Below, piece after piece: positions 1 through 11,977 of a stretch of 64,000 nt of DNA. This stretch comes from Isochrysis galbana (Eukaryota > Haptophyta > Isochrysidales > Isochrysidaceae). Numbering within the stretch: position 1 is the stretch's first letter; each line of letters opens with the position of its first letter. The position numbers and the translations under genes are program-made. The stretch covers positions 2,767,834-2,831,833 of the forward strand of contig CM030944.1 of assembly GCA_018136815.1 (NCBI GenBank). The letters run 5' to 3'. The notes below the pieces were generated by a model that was given only the letters and a program-made list of their open reading frames with translations, made no database searches and was not told the origin of the DNA.

Positions 1-3000
1 GGCGACCGGCTGGCTGAGGAGCTTGACGGTCTCGATTGGCCAGAGGGCACCATGGCGATGCAGCGCGCGTGGATCGGCCGCTCCGAGGGTGCTGAGATCG
101 ACTTCGCCGTCGAGTCAAAGGCGAGCCCGGGGCCGGTGCGCGTCTTCACCACGCGCGCTGACACCCTGATGGGCGCAACGTACGTCGTCATCGCCCCCGA
201 GCACCCGCTCGCCAAAGAGCTCGCAAAGGACGACGAGGACGTGGCTAAGTATATCGCCGAGACGTCGAGCAAGTCAGACCTTGACCGCACGATGGCGAAG
301 ACGAAGACCGGCGTCCCGACGACTGCGATGGTCACGCACCCGCTGAGTGGGGAGGCGCTCCCGTTGTGGGTCGCTGACTATGTGATTGGCTCGTACGGCA
401 CAGGTGCAGTCATGGCCGTGCCAGCGCATGACGAACGTGACTTCGCCTTCGCGCAGACGCATGGACTGCCAATCAAACAGGTGCGGCATCGACATGCGAG
501 GCGCATCGCTGTGGTGTGACGTGCGTCGGGCTCTATGTCGGTGGCAGGGGTGTGCACCGCGCCTGAATATTGTTTGGTGGGCGAATGACGTCAGGAGCGA
601 AGGAGAGGAGCTAGATCTGCATGCCACGGGCGTCTGGGACGGTGGCATCCAAGTGTTGGTGCTCGAGGGCGGCCATCTCGGGCCGTCAACGCAAAAGCGC
701 GCGCCGGGATTTGAGGCCCCCACGTGTCTACATGATCATGATGGCGTTGGGGCAGCGGGGCCACCTTGCTGAATACGATTGCACCCGCTCATCGCGGGTA
801 CTTTGACGCACTCTGGATCGTGATTGGCCCATACTCATTGCGCTTACTTCGCCGCCACGCCTGCAGGTAGTTGCCAAGAAGACGAAAAAGGGTGGTGCTG
901 GCAAGGCGGCGGCTGCTAAGGCTACGGAGGCATCGGCAGCCGCGACGCTATCTGAGGCCTTCACCGATTACGGGCTTGTAATCAACTCCGGCGAGGAGCT
1001 GGATGGCCTTGAGACCGAGGAGGCAAAAGCCAAGATGGTGGAGATGCTTGTGGCCAAGGGAAAGGGAGAGGCTAAGGCGCGTCCAACGCGGCTCCACGTT
1101 GCTAGCAAGATGGCGTCCGGCATGCACCATAGGACGAAGGCGACCCCTCACCACCTCATCCTCCGCTCTTGTAGGTGACCTACAAACTCCGCGATTGGGT
1201 CTTCTCGCGTCAGCGCTACTGGGGCGAACCCATCCCGATATACTTCCCCGTGAAAACCGATGGTGACCCACGCAAGGGTGCCGACTTCGTCATCGACTAT
1301 TCCAAGCCACACGCGGTCCCGGAGGAGGAGCTTCCAGTTATTCTACCCCAAGTGCGCCCGTGCAACCCAAGTGTGATGATGGCCGAGGGAGAACGCCAGT
1401 GCGGCTCGAGTGGGTCTGTGCCGGTCCAGGCTGCAGTGGAATAATAGAACGATCGTTGCCGTGCCTAATTGCCTACAGATGGAGAATTTCCAACCAGGCG
1501 ATGATCCCCAGGGTTGTCTCGCTCGGGCCCTTGACTGGAGGTTCTTCCAGAAGGACGGAAAGTGGTATGCTCGCGAGACGAACACGATGCCGCAGTGGGC
1601 GGGCTCGTGCTGGTACTATTTGCGGTTCGCCGATCCGGCCAACGACAAGGAGGCGTGGTCGGCCGAGGCGGAAAAGGCGTGGCTTCCGGTGGACTTGTAC
1701 GTGGGTGGGGCGGAACACGCTGTCCTTCACCTGCTGTACGCGAGGTTCTGGCACAAGGTGAGTGTACTTATGTAGAGGACTTTGAATGGATTGAATGAGT
1801 CCGACTCGAAGTGGCCACTCTGCCCACATCACGCAGTGCAGGCGATCTTGCGACCAAAAAAACGGAAAGCGATGTATTCCGTTAAGCGTATGAAAACGAT
1901 CGTTTTTTTTCGCAGGTCTTGCATTCGCTCGGCCTCGTCTCCACCAAGGAGCCCTTCCAAAAGCTGGTCCATCAAGGAATGATCCTCGGTGAGGATGGAG
2001 AGAAGATGTCGAAGTCGCGCGGCAACGTTGTCAATCCCGGTGAGTGCGGCACGCGAGCTATTGTAGCTCGAGGTTTCGAAAATTCGACTAGAGGCGTGGT
2101 GGCGCATAGCAGAACGCCCGCGCTTACAGCCAGCCCTCTTCTCGGAAACCGCCTCTTGATGGCCTCATGCCGATTCCCCATCATCTCCCCGCCTTCTCGG
2201 AAACCGTCTCTTGATGGCCTTGTGCCGATTTCCCATGATCTCCCCGCCTCGTAGACGACATTGTAACCGCCTATGGGGCTGATGCGATGCGGCTATACGA
2301 GATGTTCATGGGTCCTCTCGAGGTGACAACCTACCCCTCCACCCCCCTTCACTTGCTTGTGTGGCGTTTCCCAAGCATCTCATTCTCCTTTCCTCCTTGG
2401 TGCAGGCTGTGAAGCCGTGGCAAACCGAGCAGATCTCAGGAGTTGTCCGATTCCAGAATCGTGTGCACGCCCTCGCTGGTCGCGCCGAGACTGACGCGCC
2501 CATGGGAGAGGAGACGGAGCGGCTTATGCATCAAACCATCAAGAAGGTGCATGCCTCATCTGCGCCGCCCGTTTGCGGCCTCCCTTCCTTGGCTGGGGGC
2601 GGCTTCCTTGGCTGGGGGCGCGCCTCAGTCTGCAAAGACGGGCCGTGCATATCATCACAGAGTAAAGCGAGCTTATAAGACGTGCTCACAGGTTTCCTTC
2701 CTACACGTCATGCCGTCAGGTCACCCAGGACATCGATGCCCTCTCCTTCAACACGGCTATCTCACAGCTTATGGTCTTTTCGAACCACTTAGCCACCCTT
2801 GATGAGGTTCCGACTCAGCCGGTGAGATGCAAGGCCGCCTTTGAGCCTCACCATTGCTAGTGCCGGAATGCCTCGACACGACGCGAATGTCATAGACCTT
2901 GTTCATGTAATCCACCCACTTCACCTTTTCAGACGGAAGCTCTAGTTCTCTTGCTTTCTCCTCTTGCACCCCACTTGGGTGAAGAGGCGTGGCAAATGCT

Positions 3001-3437
3001 CGGACATTCAGAGTCGCTCGCCTATGAGCCGTGGCCGAAGTGGGATGAGGCCAAGTGCATTGAGACTGAGGTGGTGATGGCAGTACAGGTTCGTATCCTG
3101 GGGCGATCCACCAGAATGGACGAGGCTCTAGAAGTATACTCTCAGCGTTCGTCACACGGCCCTCAACGATGACCGACGTACAGCTATAGAGAACGCGTCA
3201 TATCCTTTGGCCCTCCCACCCGTTTTGCCTCTCTAAGCCATTCGCATGTCCTCCCTCATATACCCGCAGGTCAACGGCAAAGTTCGCTCGGAATTGAAGC
3301 TCGCTAAGGATGCAAGTGAAGCGGACGCTCGCGCAGCAGCTGAGGCGGATGAGAAGGTGAAGAAGTTCATCGACGGCAAAGACGTCAAAAAGTTTATCTA
3401 CGTGCCAGGACGCATCATCAATTTTGTAGCAAAGTAA
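1..3437 (+). CDS. Leucyl-tRNA synthetase, bacterial/organellar type, 5'-truncated by the window, 10 exons
   Basis: Charges tRNA-Leu with leucine, probably in the plastid and/or mitochondrion because the sequence is of bacterial type. The open frame enters at base 1. Exons by eye: 1-480, 867-1076, 1175-1351, 1479-1757, 1916-2039, 2255-2322, 2406-2546, 2720-2821, 2933-3088, 3270-3437; all phases agree. Visible marks are LDWPEGT and [15 protein letters not shown] at the start of the CP1 editing domain, [49 protein letters not shown], the WYYLRF block, the catalytic KMSKS loop ([13 protein letters not shown], exon 5), and a C-terminal anticodon-binding region ending in [20 protein letters not shown]. 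The HIGH motif and the targeting leader lie upstream of the window. Intron 2 appears to begin with GC instead of GT. The identification is firm; the target organelle is inferred. Confidence 0.95.
2139..2248. repeat. 55-bp tandem duplication inside LeuRS intron 5
   Basis: Two adjacent copies, starting at 2139 and 2194 and each beginning TTCTCGGAAACC, fill the second half of intron 5. They differ at only a few positions. The second copy runs up to the TCGTAG acceptor at 2249-2254. Confidence 0.85.
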
Positions 3438-4613
3438 AGGTAATTTTACATTTCTTGGGGTTGAGCTGGATCTAGCCCTACGCACACGAGAGTCGACGAG
3501 GCGTCACCCATGACGCACTTGACATTGTCTTGCGCAGACGCTTGCGCCGTCCTCCAGTGCCTTGCCGAGGCTCTATTACTAAATCTCCGGTGCCTTGCCG
3601 AGGCTCTATTACTAAATCGCACCTTCCCCCGCGCGATGCGTGACACATATTTGCAATTGCATGTGAGCGAGTGTTTGTAAAAAAAAACTTAACAAACTAA
3701 CCGCTACCGATGCTAGCGCACGGCGTGGAGCAGAGTACTTGTGCCTTGTGCTACTCCTATCTACTCTCGCAACCCTACCACATCCCATTTCCCCTTCCGC
3801 AGTTTCATTCATACGGAATCCTAGGGGAGGAAAGGTCGCGCGCGCTGCTTCGACCTGGGGTGTGGGAAAGGGGAGTAGGAGTGGATGATTCTTGATTCTT
3901 ACCGCCCAGGCGCGGCCCGCTGGCTCTTGCGCCCACCTGGTCGGGCGGGTCGTCTTGACGCGGTCGCTTCGGCGAAAGGGGGGTGTCCATGAATGCTTCG
4001 TCCATCGCGGCGAGGGCGGCGGCGGCGAGTGCGGGAGGCGGCGCGCGCTCCATGACCCTATCGTTTTAACGATAGTTTTTGCTTAGGGGGTTCTAGTCTG
4101 CCTATGCCTATGTGCTGGCCTCCCAGCCAAAAATATGGGCCTCACAGAGTCCCACAGCCGATATTCAAGCACTCAAAATCCCGTTTTTAGGCATATACGA
4201 GGTTAAGCATTAAGAGGGCTAATTTATAATTTTAATTTTTTCAATTTCAAACTGCAAGCTGCAAGCTGAGCTCGCTGAAGGATCAAGAGCTGCATCGCGT
4301 GAGAGCCGATGCTGCCGATGACGCCAGCTTCTGCGCTCGCACGTTGGGCCTTTACGTAAGAAGAAGGGTTCCTATCCGTGAAAAGGCTGCAGGGTGGAGG
4401 GTGGGCGAGGAAGTGGGTCACCAAGGGTAAAATAGTAAGTAGTAATAGGAGTGTTCACAGGGAACACACAGCATGAGAGTACAATATCCCGATCAGAAAA
4501 GGACAAAGAAAAAGGCAGAGAAAATCAGATGGGGCGGGCATGCGGAGGAGGGGGGGAGGCGAGCACTCAAGGGATTCAAACCGCTCCCGCGTGTCCCGCA
4601 GCAGGCTTTGCCG
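3438..4613. other. Intergenic region with a tandem duplication, a short dispersed repeat and a hairpin
   Basis: No convincing gene. A 33-bp unit (TGCCTTGCCGAGGCTCTATT...) occurs twice at 3558-3620. A short palindrome CTATCGTT-TT-AACGATAG sits at about 4061-4078. The stretch 4120-4200 (CCCAGCCAAAAATAT ... CGTTTTTA) has a relative at 40530-40610, upstream of another gene. Confidence 0.6.
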
Positions 4614-5675
4614 ATGGGTTGGCTGGTGGTGCTCGCGGTGGTCGGCGCGGATCGTGTGCTCAGCGGGTGCAACAGAACCACTGGGACACATACGACTCTC
4701 TTCACCGTGGAAGAGTGCATGAACCGCTCTCTGGCTGGGCTGTGCGGCAGTGCAGTCGTGGCGACTGCATGCGCCACAGAGTGTGGTTTGTGTGGCAACT
4801 CGTCGTCTATGGTGGAGGGCTCTTCATCGTTTGTTCAGCCGGTATTGGCATCAGCGCCAGCCTCGCCGCCTTCTTTGACTGTGCCCGTTCCTTCCCCAGG
4901 GCTCGCCTCCAGACCACCAGCTCCCAGCATACCTCCGCCGACATCGCCTCCAACATCCACGTGCTTTGAGATCATGCCAGGGCTGCGATGTATCGAGTCA
5001 TGGATAGTATACCTGGCTTCTGGGGTCATTGGGACTATATTGGTCATTGCGTTTGTCCTGATCGTGGTTGTAAAGTCTCGCGAATATTGCATTGCTCCGC
5101 GCAGGCATTCTCGGGAGAGTCGAGCAAGTTGGAGGAGGGATGTCTCACGCCATTCTGGCGACGGGCCCCTTGGTGCTGCTCTTGCGCGCTTTGCCGCACG
5201 CAGACGAGCTGATTCCATAAGCGTATCAGAAACACCGCCTTTCCGCAACGGTAAGGTCACTATGACTCCTGTGGACGAAGCCTCGAGTGCCGGCCTTCCA
5301 CAGGGCTGGGTAGAACTTCAGACGGTTGATGGTTCCAAATATTATTACAATCAGCTCTCAAAACAGACGTCACGGTGTAAACCGCGGGTTGAGATTACGC
5401 CAAAATCCAGAGGACGAACTCCAACTAGCGGAGTTGTGACCAGATCTCCTGCTCCCGACTCGCGTCCAAATCCACGACTACCTGCAACGCCAGCATCCCC
5501 TCCAACTTATAACACCGATAGCGTCCGTTCCTTGGCTCCGGATTGGGAAGAGCATTTTGACGAGGATGGCGCGCCATACTACTTTCATCCTGCATCGGGT
5601 GTTTCCGCATGGAGCCGTCCGGTCAATTCTTATCGCTTCTCGAACACATCTCAGCTCATTTGCGACCAAGTCTAA
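4614..5675 (+). CDS. Single-pass membrane protein with two cytoplasmic WW domains
   Basis: An intronless frame of 353 residues from the ATG at 4614. That start was chosen over an in-frame upstream ATG (4473) because it opens directly into a signal peptide (MGWLVVLAVVGADRVLSG). A small Cys-rich ectodomain follows (ECMNRS...CGSAVVATACATECGLCG), with the spacing of a ShK-like or other disulfide module, then a Pro/Ser stalk and a transmembrane helix at about residues 130-152. The inner part is basic next to the membrane and carries WW-like modules at about 227-257 (LPQGWVELQTVDGSKYYYNQ) and 306-336 (LAPDWEEHFDEDGAPYYFHP). The second ends in the usual Trp-x-Arg-Pro; the first has Cys where the second Trp belongs. 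WW domains bind Pro-rich ligands, so an adaptor or receptor role is inferred. No named orthologue recognised. Confidence 0.72.
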   Translation: MGWLVVLAVVGADRVLSGCNRTTGTHTTLFTVEECMNRSLAGLCGSAVVATACATECGLCGNSSSMVEGSSSFVQPVLASAPASPPSLTVPVPSPGLASRPPAPSIPPPTSPPTSTCFEIMPGLRCIESWIVYLASGVIGTILVIAFVLIVVVKSREYCIAPRRHSRESRASWRRDVSRHSGDGPLGAALARFAARRRADSISVSETPPFRNGKVTMTPVDEASSAGLPQGWVELQTVDGSKYYYNQLSKQTSRCKPRVEITPKSRGRTPTSGVVTRSPAPDSRPNPRLPATPASPPTYNTDSVRSLAPDWEEHFDEDGAPYYFHPASGVSAWSRPVNSYRFSNTSQLICDQV

Positions 5676-6325
5676 TGTGATAGGATGCTTATCAGCTAGT
5701 TTTGCAAACCCTTGCCGTCTTGAATTTCACTGCAATGATAGATATGTAGTACCTCGACTCCTTTTTCGCTCAACTGCCTGACACTGATCGCTGTCGCATA
5801 TAAGAATTTTCACGGCAACTTTTTTGCAGCTTTCGGTGTCGGCTGCCGTGGCATGGGCTGCGCCCAATATCAATATATACTACGCACCGAATGTTTGACC
5901 TTAGCGACCGCAAGCAAACATGACCAAAGCCCATGCGTCCTATGTTCGACGTTAGATGGTTTTGCCGCTGGATTCTCCTGCCAGTGGCGTGTTTGCTATT
6001 TCTCGAACTCTAAAACTCTAAAACATGTCCTCGCGTTCATTCTGATGTTTGATAATGATAAAGCTATGTTTGATGTTTGACCGCCCTACAGCTACACTGG
6101 ACGAGCCATACGCCAACCGCGCACACCCCATCGCGAGGTAGTGTCTCCGTTGCCGATGAGGGCTACGGTCCCACACCACTAGGGTTCAACCAGCACAACA
6201 ACAAAACCCTGATTCACGCGACGAGGTGCGAGGTGCGGTGTCCCTCGTGGACAGAAAACAAAACTCACGACTCGAGAGTATTTGTAATCTGCCACTGGGG
6301 CTCGAGAGCGCTCTCGTCCGGCCGG
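5676..6325. other. Intergenic region upstream of the beta-galactosidase
   Basis: No gene seen. Bases 6105-6210 carry a dispersed repeat (CCAACCGCGCACACCCC, then a CTCCGTTG block) that recurs on the same strand at about 36722-36826 with roughly 80% identity by eye. Purine and pyrimidine content is otherwise unremarkable. Confidence 0.5.
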
Positions 6326-9300
6326 ATGGCAATGGCGGGAAAGCTGCTGTCCCTGCTGAGCACTGGCGCCCTCGAAGCGAGCTGGAACGACGGCTGGCTC
6401 TTCCGTCGAGGGCAGGGGCAATGGGTGAACGTTGAGACGCCCCACGACTGGGCGATCGACGAGCTGCCGCCGCGCGAGGAGGACAAGGCGACACCAGTGG
6501 TGGCAGTGCGGAACGGGTGAGGAGAACGGGGGTGGGGGTGGGGGGATTGGAGGGCGGGGGGATCGGGGGTGGAGGAAGGCGGAGCGATGAAGGGGAAGGG
6601 ACGGAGGGCGGAAGGGCGAGTGCAATGGTGGAGAGAGGGAGGGGCAAGGGGAGAGAGGGAGCGAGGGAATAAGAGAGTGGGAGTGCCAGGGAAAGTGAAT
6701 TGGAAGGTGCGTGTGAGCACGAGGGCTGAAAACGTTAAAGTGAAGCGATGTTCAGGAGAGCGATTGGATAGGTGGGCGGCAGAGATGGGGAGTTGCAGGG
6801 CGCGGACAGGCAAAGTCTCAGGCCAGGTCAACGGCAGAGTGGTGGAGGATGGGAGGTCCATGGAGAAATGGAATGCAAGAATGAATAGGGGGCCAGAATG
6901 AGCGGGTCTAGCGATGAGTTCAGAATGAACGCGAGGAGCATACGCGTGACGAGTGCACGGTGGGTATGTGGTGCAGTATGGACGTGTGAGTTGATGTCAA
7001 CGGACGACTTGATGCCTATGCCTCATGCGCAATCCAAATGCCTAGCCTTAGACTTGCCACATTTTCTTCGCTTTTAGGGTGTGGCGCTTCTGCCCAGGAG
7101 TCGGGAAGGAGGACTGGGCGGCTGCTGATTTCGACGACTCGTTGTGGGCCGAGGTAACGATTCCTTCAGACTGGCGCTCCTATGGCTTGACATCCATCAA
7201 CGCAACGGGATGGTTCAGGCGAGCTTTCAACATCTCAGGAGCTCAAAGGGCTGCAGCCGCCGAGGGTAGGTTGCACCTTGCTCTCGGCGATGTGGCCGTG
7301 GCAGATGTGACATTCATCAATGGCGTGAAGGTGAGCGGCACTATTGGCAAGAGCCCGTCATGGACTGGTGCCTTGAGCGGGTGTAATGTGAGTTCCGTTT
7401 CTTGGTGATCATTGCTGTGCATCGAAGAGATGCCAGCTTCATCATTCGCCACGATGGGCTCGATGCATGCTGGCACTCGTTCTGGGATGGTCTTGGCCAT
7501 GCCAGTCTGTGCACATGCGTAACATAAGGGCATGCCCGTTTTCAGGTTGGTGAGACCGGTCGACCTTCAATAGATGATTGCCGTTCGAGGCTAGCGTACC
7601 GCAGCTACGCCATCCCTGCATCAGTCTTAGATTCAGGTGTAAACTACGTTGCTGTTCGTGTATGGAGTCCAGGTGGCCAGAGTCCCGGAGGATTGCATGA
7701 CTGGCAAAGTAACGACGTGAGTGCGAACACACGGGCACTGAAAGTGTGCATGCGTGAAGTCTTCTTCCAACTCATTCGAACATCTAATAATATGAACATG
7801 CAAAGCCCCCTGATCGCCGCTGTGTCACTTCCTTCCGCAGAGACGAGAAGGTCCTTTCGATCCAGGAGCATCAGCTGGGCAGCGTTCATCGGGCTACACC
7901 CTGGGTGGCGTGGGATGGTACCGGAAAGATTTCGAGACGCCGGGGCCGGTGCGTAAAAACGAAAAAACGCCCTTGCCAACTTAAGTAGGGCATCTCTGAA
8001 CACTCTCGCTGACTGTGATTTCCAGGTTGCAATATTTCCGAGTTGATTATGAACCGCACCCCTCCGCTCGCTGTTTTGGTTAGGTGTTGACCGACTCGAT
8101 GCGTGCGCATCTCATCATAGAGGGTTGTTATCAAAATTGCTCCTTGACTCTTAATGAGGCTCGTCTTGCTTTGCACCCATACGGCTATACGACCTTCTCG
8201 GTTGACATTACCGATCACTTGAAGAAGCCGGTCAGGCGGAGGAGCAACGCAGCCAATCCTTCTAAATTCCTAGAAGGAGGCCTCGCAACTCCAGCCTGGT
8301 TAAGGAATTCCCGTGATGAAGTGAACCGACTTGAAATCCGCGTCGAATCCCGCGGCGACAATTCCCGTTGGTATTCAGGTGCAGGCCTGTATCGTCCCGT
8401 CTCTCTTTCTCTCCACCCGTCGCTGTACGTTCCCGTCATCGGCGGTGTCCACATCACCACCCCACGAATCGACCTGCACCCTGAGACCGGCGGGACGCAA
8501 GCCTCCACCACAGGTGAGGTGCATCGACCTATATGGTCTAGCAATATCTTTTTGTGCGTAGTTGATTTGCACAGCACTTGCAAATCACGCTATGGCCAAA
8601 CTTTTTGCTGCCACCGTAGTTCACGTATCGATAAAGGTTCGAAATGACGGACGCGAAGATATCGCTACGGGCGCCAAGGCTGTCGTCACCATCTCTCACC
8701 TTACCAAGGCGGTTCATACAGGATATTCATCTGAAGAATTCCTGCGAGGTTGCCTTGCGACTAGTCGGAGCCTCTCTACTTTTGCGACTGCAGACAATCG
8801 AGGTCCACCCACTGGTGTTTTGGCGCGCGTTACAAGCACATTGCCGTTCATGCCATCACGTAGCAGCACATGGATATTGTTCGAGGTGAATCTAAGGTAT
8901 GTAGCCGTGCGTGACCCTTAGTAATCAAACCCCCTTGTCGGATCGGTTTCTTGAATCGCGCATCAGCTTGCGAAAGCGCCCGGCTGACGCCACGTGCACG
9001 TTGCTTTCGTCTAATAGCAATGTTGTAACGTGGTCGCCTACCACACCTGAGCTGTACACGGCAACTGTCGAAGTGTCTTTGCCCACAAAGGACGATTCCT
9101 TTGTTTCGGAGAAGCTCGGAGCGTCTTGCGCTCTCCACGGGATGGATGTGCCAAATGCCCATCTGATAGACCGCGAAAATGGAGCTGCGACATTGAATAG
9201 CGGGGTCTTTGTCAACTCTTGTGTAGATGTGACGCTTACAAATTTCGGTGTGCGGACGATCGCCGCGACCCCGACCGCGGGACTAAGTGTCAACGGTCAG

Positions 9301-11617
9301 CCTCTGAAACTTCGTGGCGGATGCGTGCACCATGACCACGGAGCCTTGGGTGCAAAGTGAGTCGCGCGTCTACAGAGAAGGCCCCCGTAGTTGAAGCACG
9401 AAATCAACACTTAATGGCTTGTGCGGGCGAAGTTGCACCACCAATGGGCCAAGGAGTAGAGTAGACTGAGTTACAGAGCCCCGCATGTGCTCCGGACTCA
9501 GATCCATTCCTGCTGCCGAATTCCGCCGAGTGAGATTGCTCAAGCGCAGCGGCTTCAACGCAGTACGCACATCTCATAATCCACCTTCCCGGGCGTTCGT
9601 ACGCGCGTGCGACGTGCTCGGCATGATAGTCATGGAGGAGATTTTTGACTGTTGGGACGTGCAGAAAAAACCCTTTGATTATCACCGCTATTTTGCTGAA
9701 TGGTGGCAACGCGACACTGAGTCCATGGTGCTTCGAGACCGGAATTCTCCCTCCGTGTTTTTTTGGAGCATTGGGAATGAGATTCCAGACCGGTACACCG
9801 GGCGTGGCGCTAATCTCTCCCATCAGATTGCATCGTACATCAGATATTTGGACGCTGGATGCGACGCTATGGAAGTTGATGGCAGCGTTCGAAAAGATGT
9901 GGACTCCGCCGGGTGCTGCCGCCCTATGGGAGATGGCATGCGACCACTGGATGCTTCCCAACTTCCTAGGACGTGTCAGAAGCATGGAGCATCAACATCC
10001 CGCCTCGTGACATCGGCATTCCCCGGCCCAAGGGCCGACGTTGCAACGGACACATTCCTGGCGCCACTCGACGTAGCAGGGTACAATTACGCGCCTACTG
10101 CATTTCAGCGAGATCATCTCAGGATTCCACAGGTGGGTGGTACGGCTCGGCCACTCAAAAGCTCTGCAGGATAGTCCTCTTAGATACATCTTTGATGTCC
10201 TTGCATTGATGTCCCTGCATGCCTTGCTTGCAGCGCCTTTTCTTTGCAACCGAGACTTTTCCACAGTTAGCTGCTCGCAATCACGAGATAGCACTCTCAC
10301 AGCCATCACTTCTTGGAACCTTTGTATGGACTGCTATCGATTACATCGGTGAAGCCTCCATCGGATACTCGGGCCACGAAAGCACAGACCTCTTGGCGTG
10401 TGCAGAGTATTGCTCTGCCCCATGGCCGTATCACTTGGCGGCCACCGGCGACATCGATATTATTGGAGACCTAAGGCCTCAGGTGCGGGTGTCCGGCGCT
10501 TCTTGTTGTGCGCTGTGTGCATGATGTGATTTTCCTGCTTCTTTCGACAAGTCACGGCTGGCGATGATTACAAATACATCGACATCGCCTCGAGGCTCCC
10601 TTGTAGTCAGCTTCTCACACATCGTCTGCTTGGCAAAACGTCTTCTACAATCTCACACCCTTCATTTATACTCCCCGTAGGCCTTGTTTCGCCACGTACT
10701 ATGGGATGTTTCGCAACTTGAGATCGCCGTTGATCCTTTCGAAAATGAAGTCATCGCATCGTGGGGATGGCCGGACGAGCGTCAGGTAAAGACGAGCCTT
10801 TGGGGATCGCTGCGCAACCACAAAGCGTGTCACTGAAAGTGTAAAGATTGAACGATGATCGCGCGATTGCAGCAAGCGCTGCGAAAGTCCCCACCGCAGA
10901 GTGATCTCACCGTTCGTCGCAACATTTGATACCATGATTTCGTAGAATTGGAACTGGTTCAATCGGAAGAAGCCACTCAAAGTGCGAGTGTACACGAAGC
11001 TCCCGTGCGTGACATTGCAGCTAAACAATCGCAGCGTGACTCAAGATTGTCAGCCAGTAGGGAGAGATCAAAAGTACACGGCTACATTCAGCGTTAATTT
11101 CGAACCTGGATCGCTTGTGGCGCTTGGCCATGCAGCGGACATGGGTGTCGTTGCAACAGCTGTCCTTATCACTCATGACCAACCTACTAGACTGCTTCTG
11201 AAAGCTGATTGTGTAGAAATTCGCGCTTCGCGCGACGAACTCATCTATGTTGCCGTCGAGGTCGTGGACGACGCGGGGCGGCTTGTCGCGTGCTACGACG
11301 ACCCACCGCCCTTGCATTCTAGAGAGGATGTTTCGCTCCTCATGTCGTACCCTTGCAAACCACCCACCGTCTTCTTCTCGGTCGAAGGGCCAGGCACGCT
11401 TGAAGCAGTGGGATCTGCTGACCCTTGGGACACAGCGTCCTTCAATGCACGCCAACGTAAGATGTACCGCGGCCGTGCCCTGGCTATACTTCGGCCTGGT
11501 GCGGTGGGTGTGCCTGCGATACCAGGAGTTCTCAGGCTGAATGCGAGCGCAGAAGGACTCATTAGCGCTAGCATGATCGTGCGCATCGTCGACCATCCAA
11601 ATCCTAGTCCCATCTAG
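6326..11617 (+). CDS. Glycoside hydrolase family 2 beta-galactosidase, 11 exons
   Basis: Predicted to hydrolyse terminal beta-galactosides. Exons by eye: 6326-6516, 7078-7387, 7546-7716, 7841-7948, 8084-8513, 8620-8896, 8967-9356, 9502-10132, 10234-10482, 10681-10785, 10946-11617; the phases close to 1177 codons. Family marks in order are VNVETPHDWAIDELPP and the sugar-binding domain (GWFRRAFNI, GGVGWYRKDFETPGP), RWYSGAGLYRPVSL, the GH2 core LKLRGGCVHHDHGALGAKS and GFNAVRTSHNPPS, then FFWSIGNEIPDR, whose Glu is the expected acid/base. The second acid is probably in FFATETFPQ, followed by GTFVWTAIDYIGEASIGYSG and a C-terminal domain (ASWGWPDERQ ... RVYTKLPCVTLQLNNRSV). No clear signal peptide is visible, so the compartment is unknown. 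The second half of exon 6 and the middle of exon 8 align poorly with the family and may hide unrecognised introns. Confidence 0.9.
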
Positions 11618-11977
11618 GCCCATCGGTATTGTCGTCGCCCGTGGAGCGCCTAATTGAAACGACCATCTTTTGGAGCCAGGATGAAATTGATTGGATGCTG
11701 ATGGACGACCGTAGTGACAAGGGCAAGTACATCTACATCCCGTCCCAATACACACCCCAATCCTCTTCATCTCCGGCACGATCCATGGCAGGTTGTGAGC
11801 TACAGATTCAGTAGTGAAAAAGCTCAAGACTTACACTTATGTAGGGCGGTCACTCACTCTTTTTAACCACTATTTTCCGCCTCCCCTGGGTGTCCAAGGA
11901 TTCCGCAGGGTCCCCCCCTACCTGCCCCGGCAACCGTCTCCCCCCCCCACGAACCCCCTCCCGCCCCACGAAAGGCA
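11618..11977. other. Intergenic spacer with a C-rich stretch
   Basis: Contains AGGGCGGTCACTCACT at about 11847, similar to the ends of the TAGCCCGGTCACTCAC element family, then a pyrimidine-rich run leading to the next ORF. No gene seen. Confidence 0.45.

Noticed and set aside
6569-6901. Basic 110-codon frame inside the first beta-galactosidase intron
   Set aside because: GA-rich intron sequence between a good donor (6517) and acceptor (7077); no family features.
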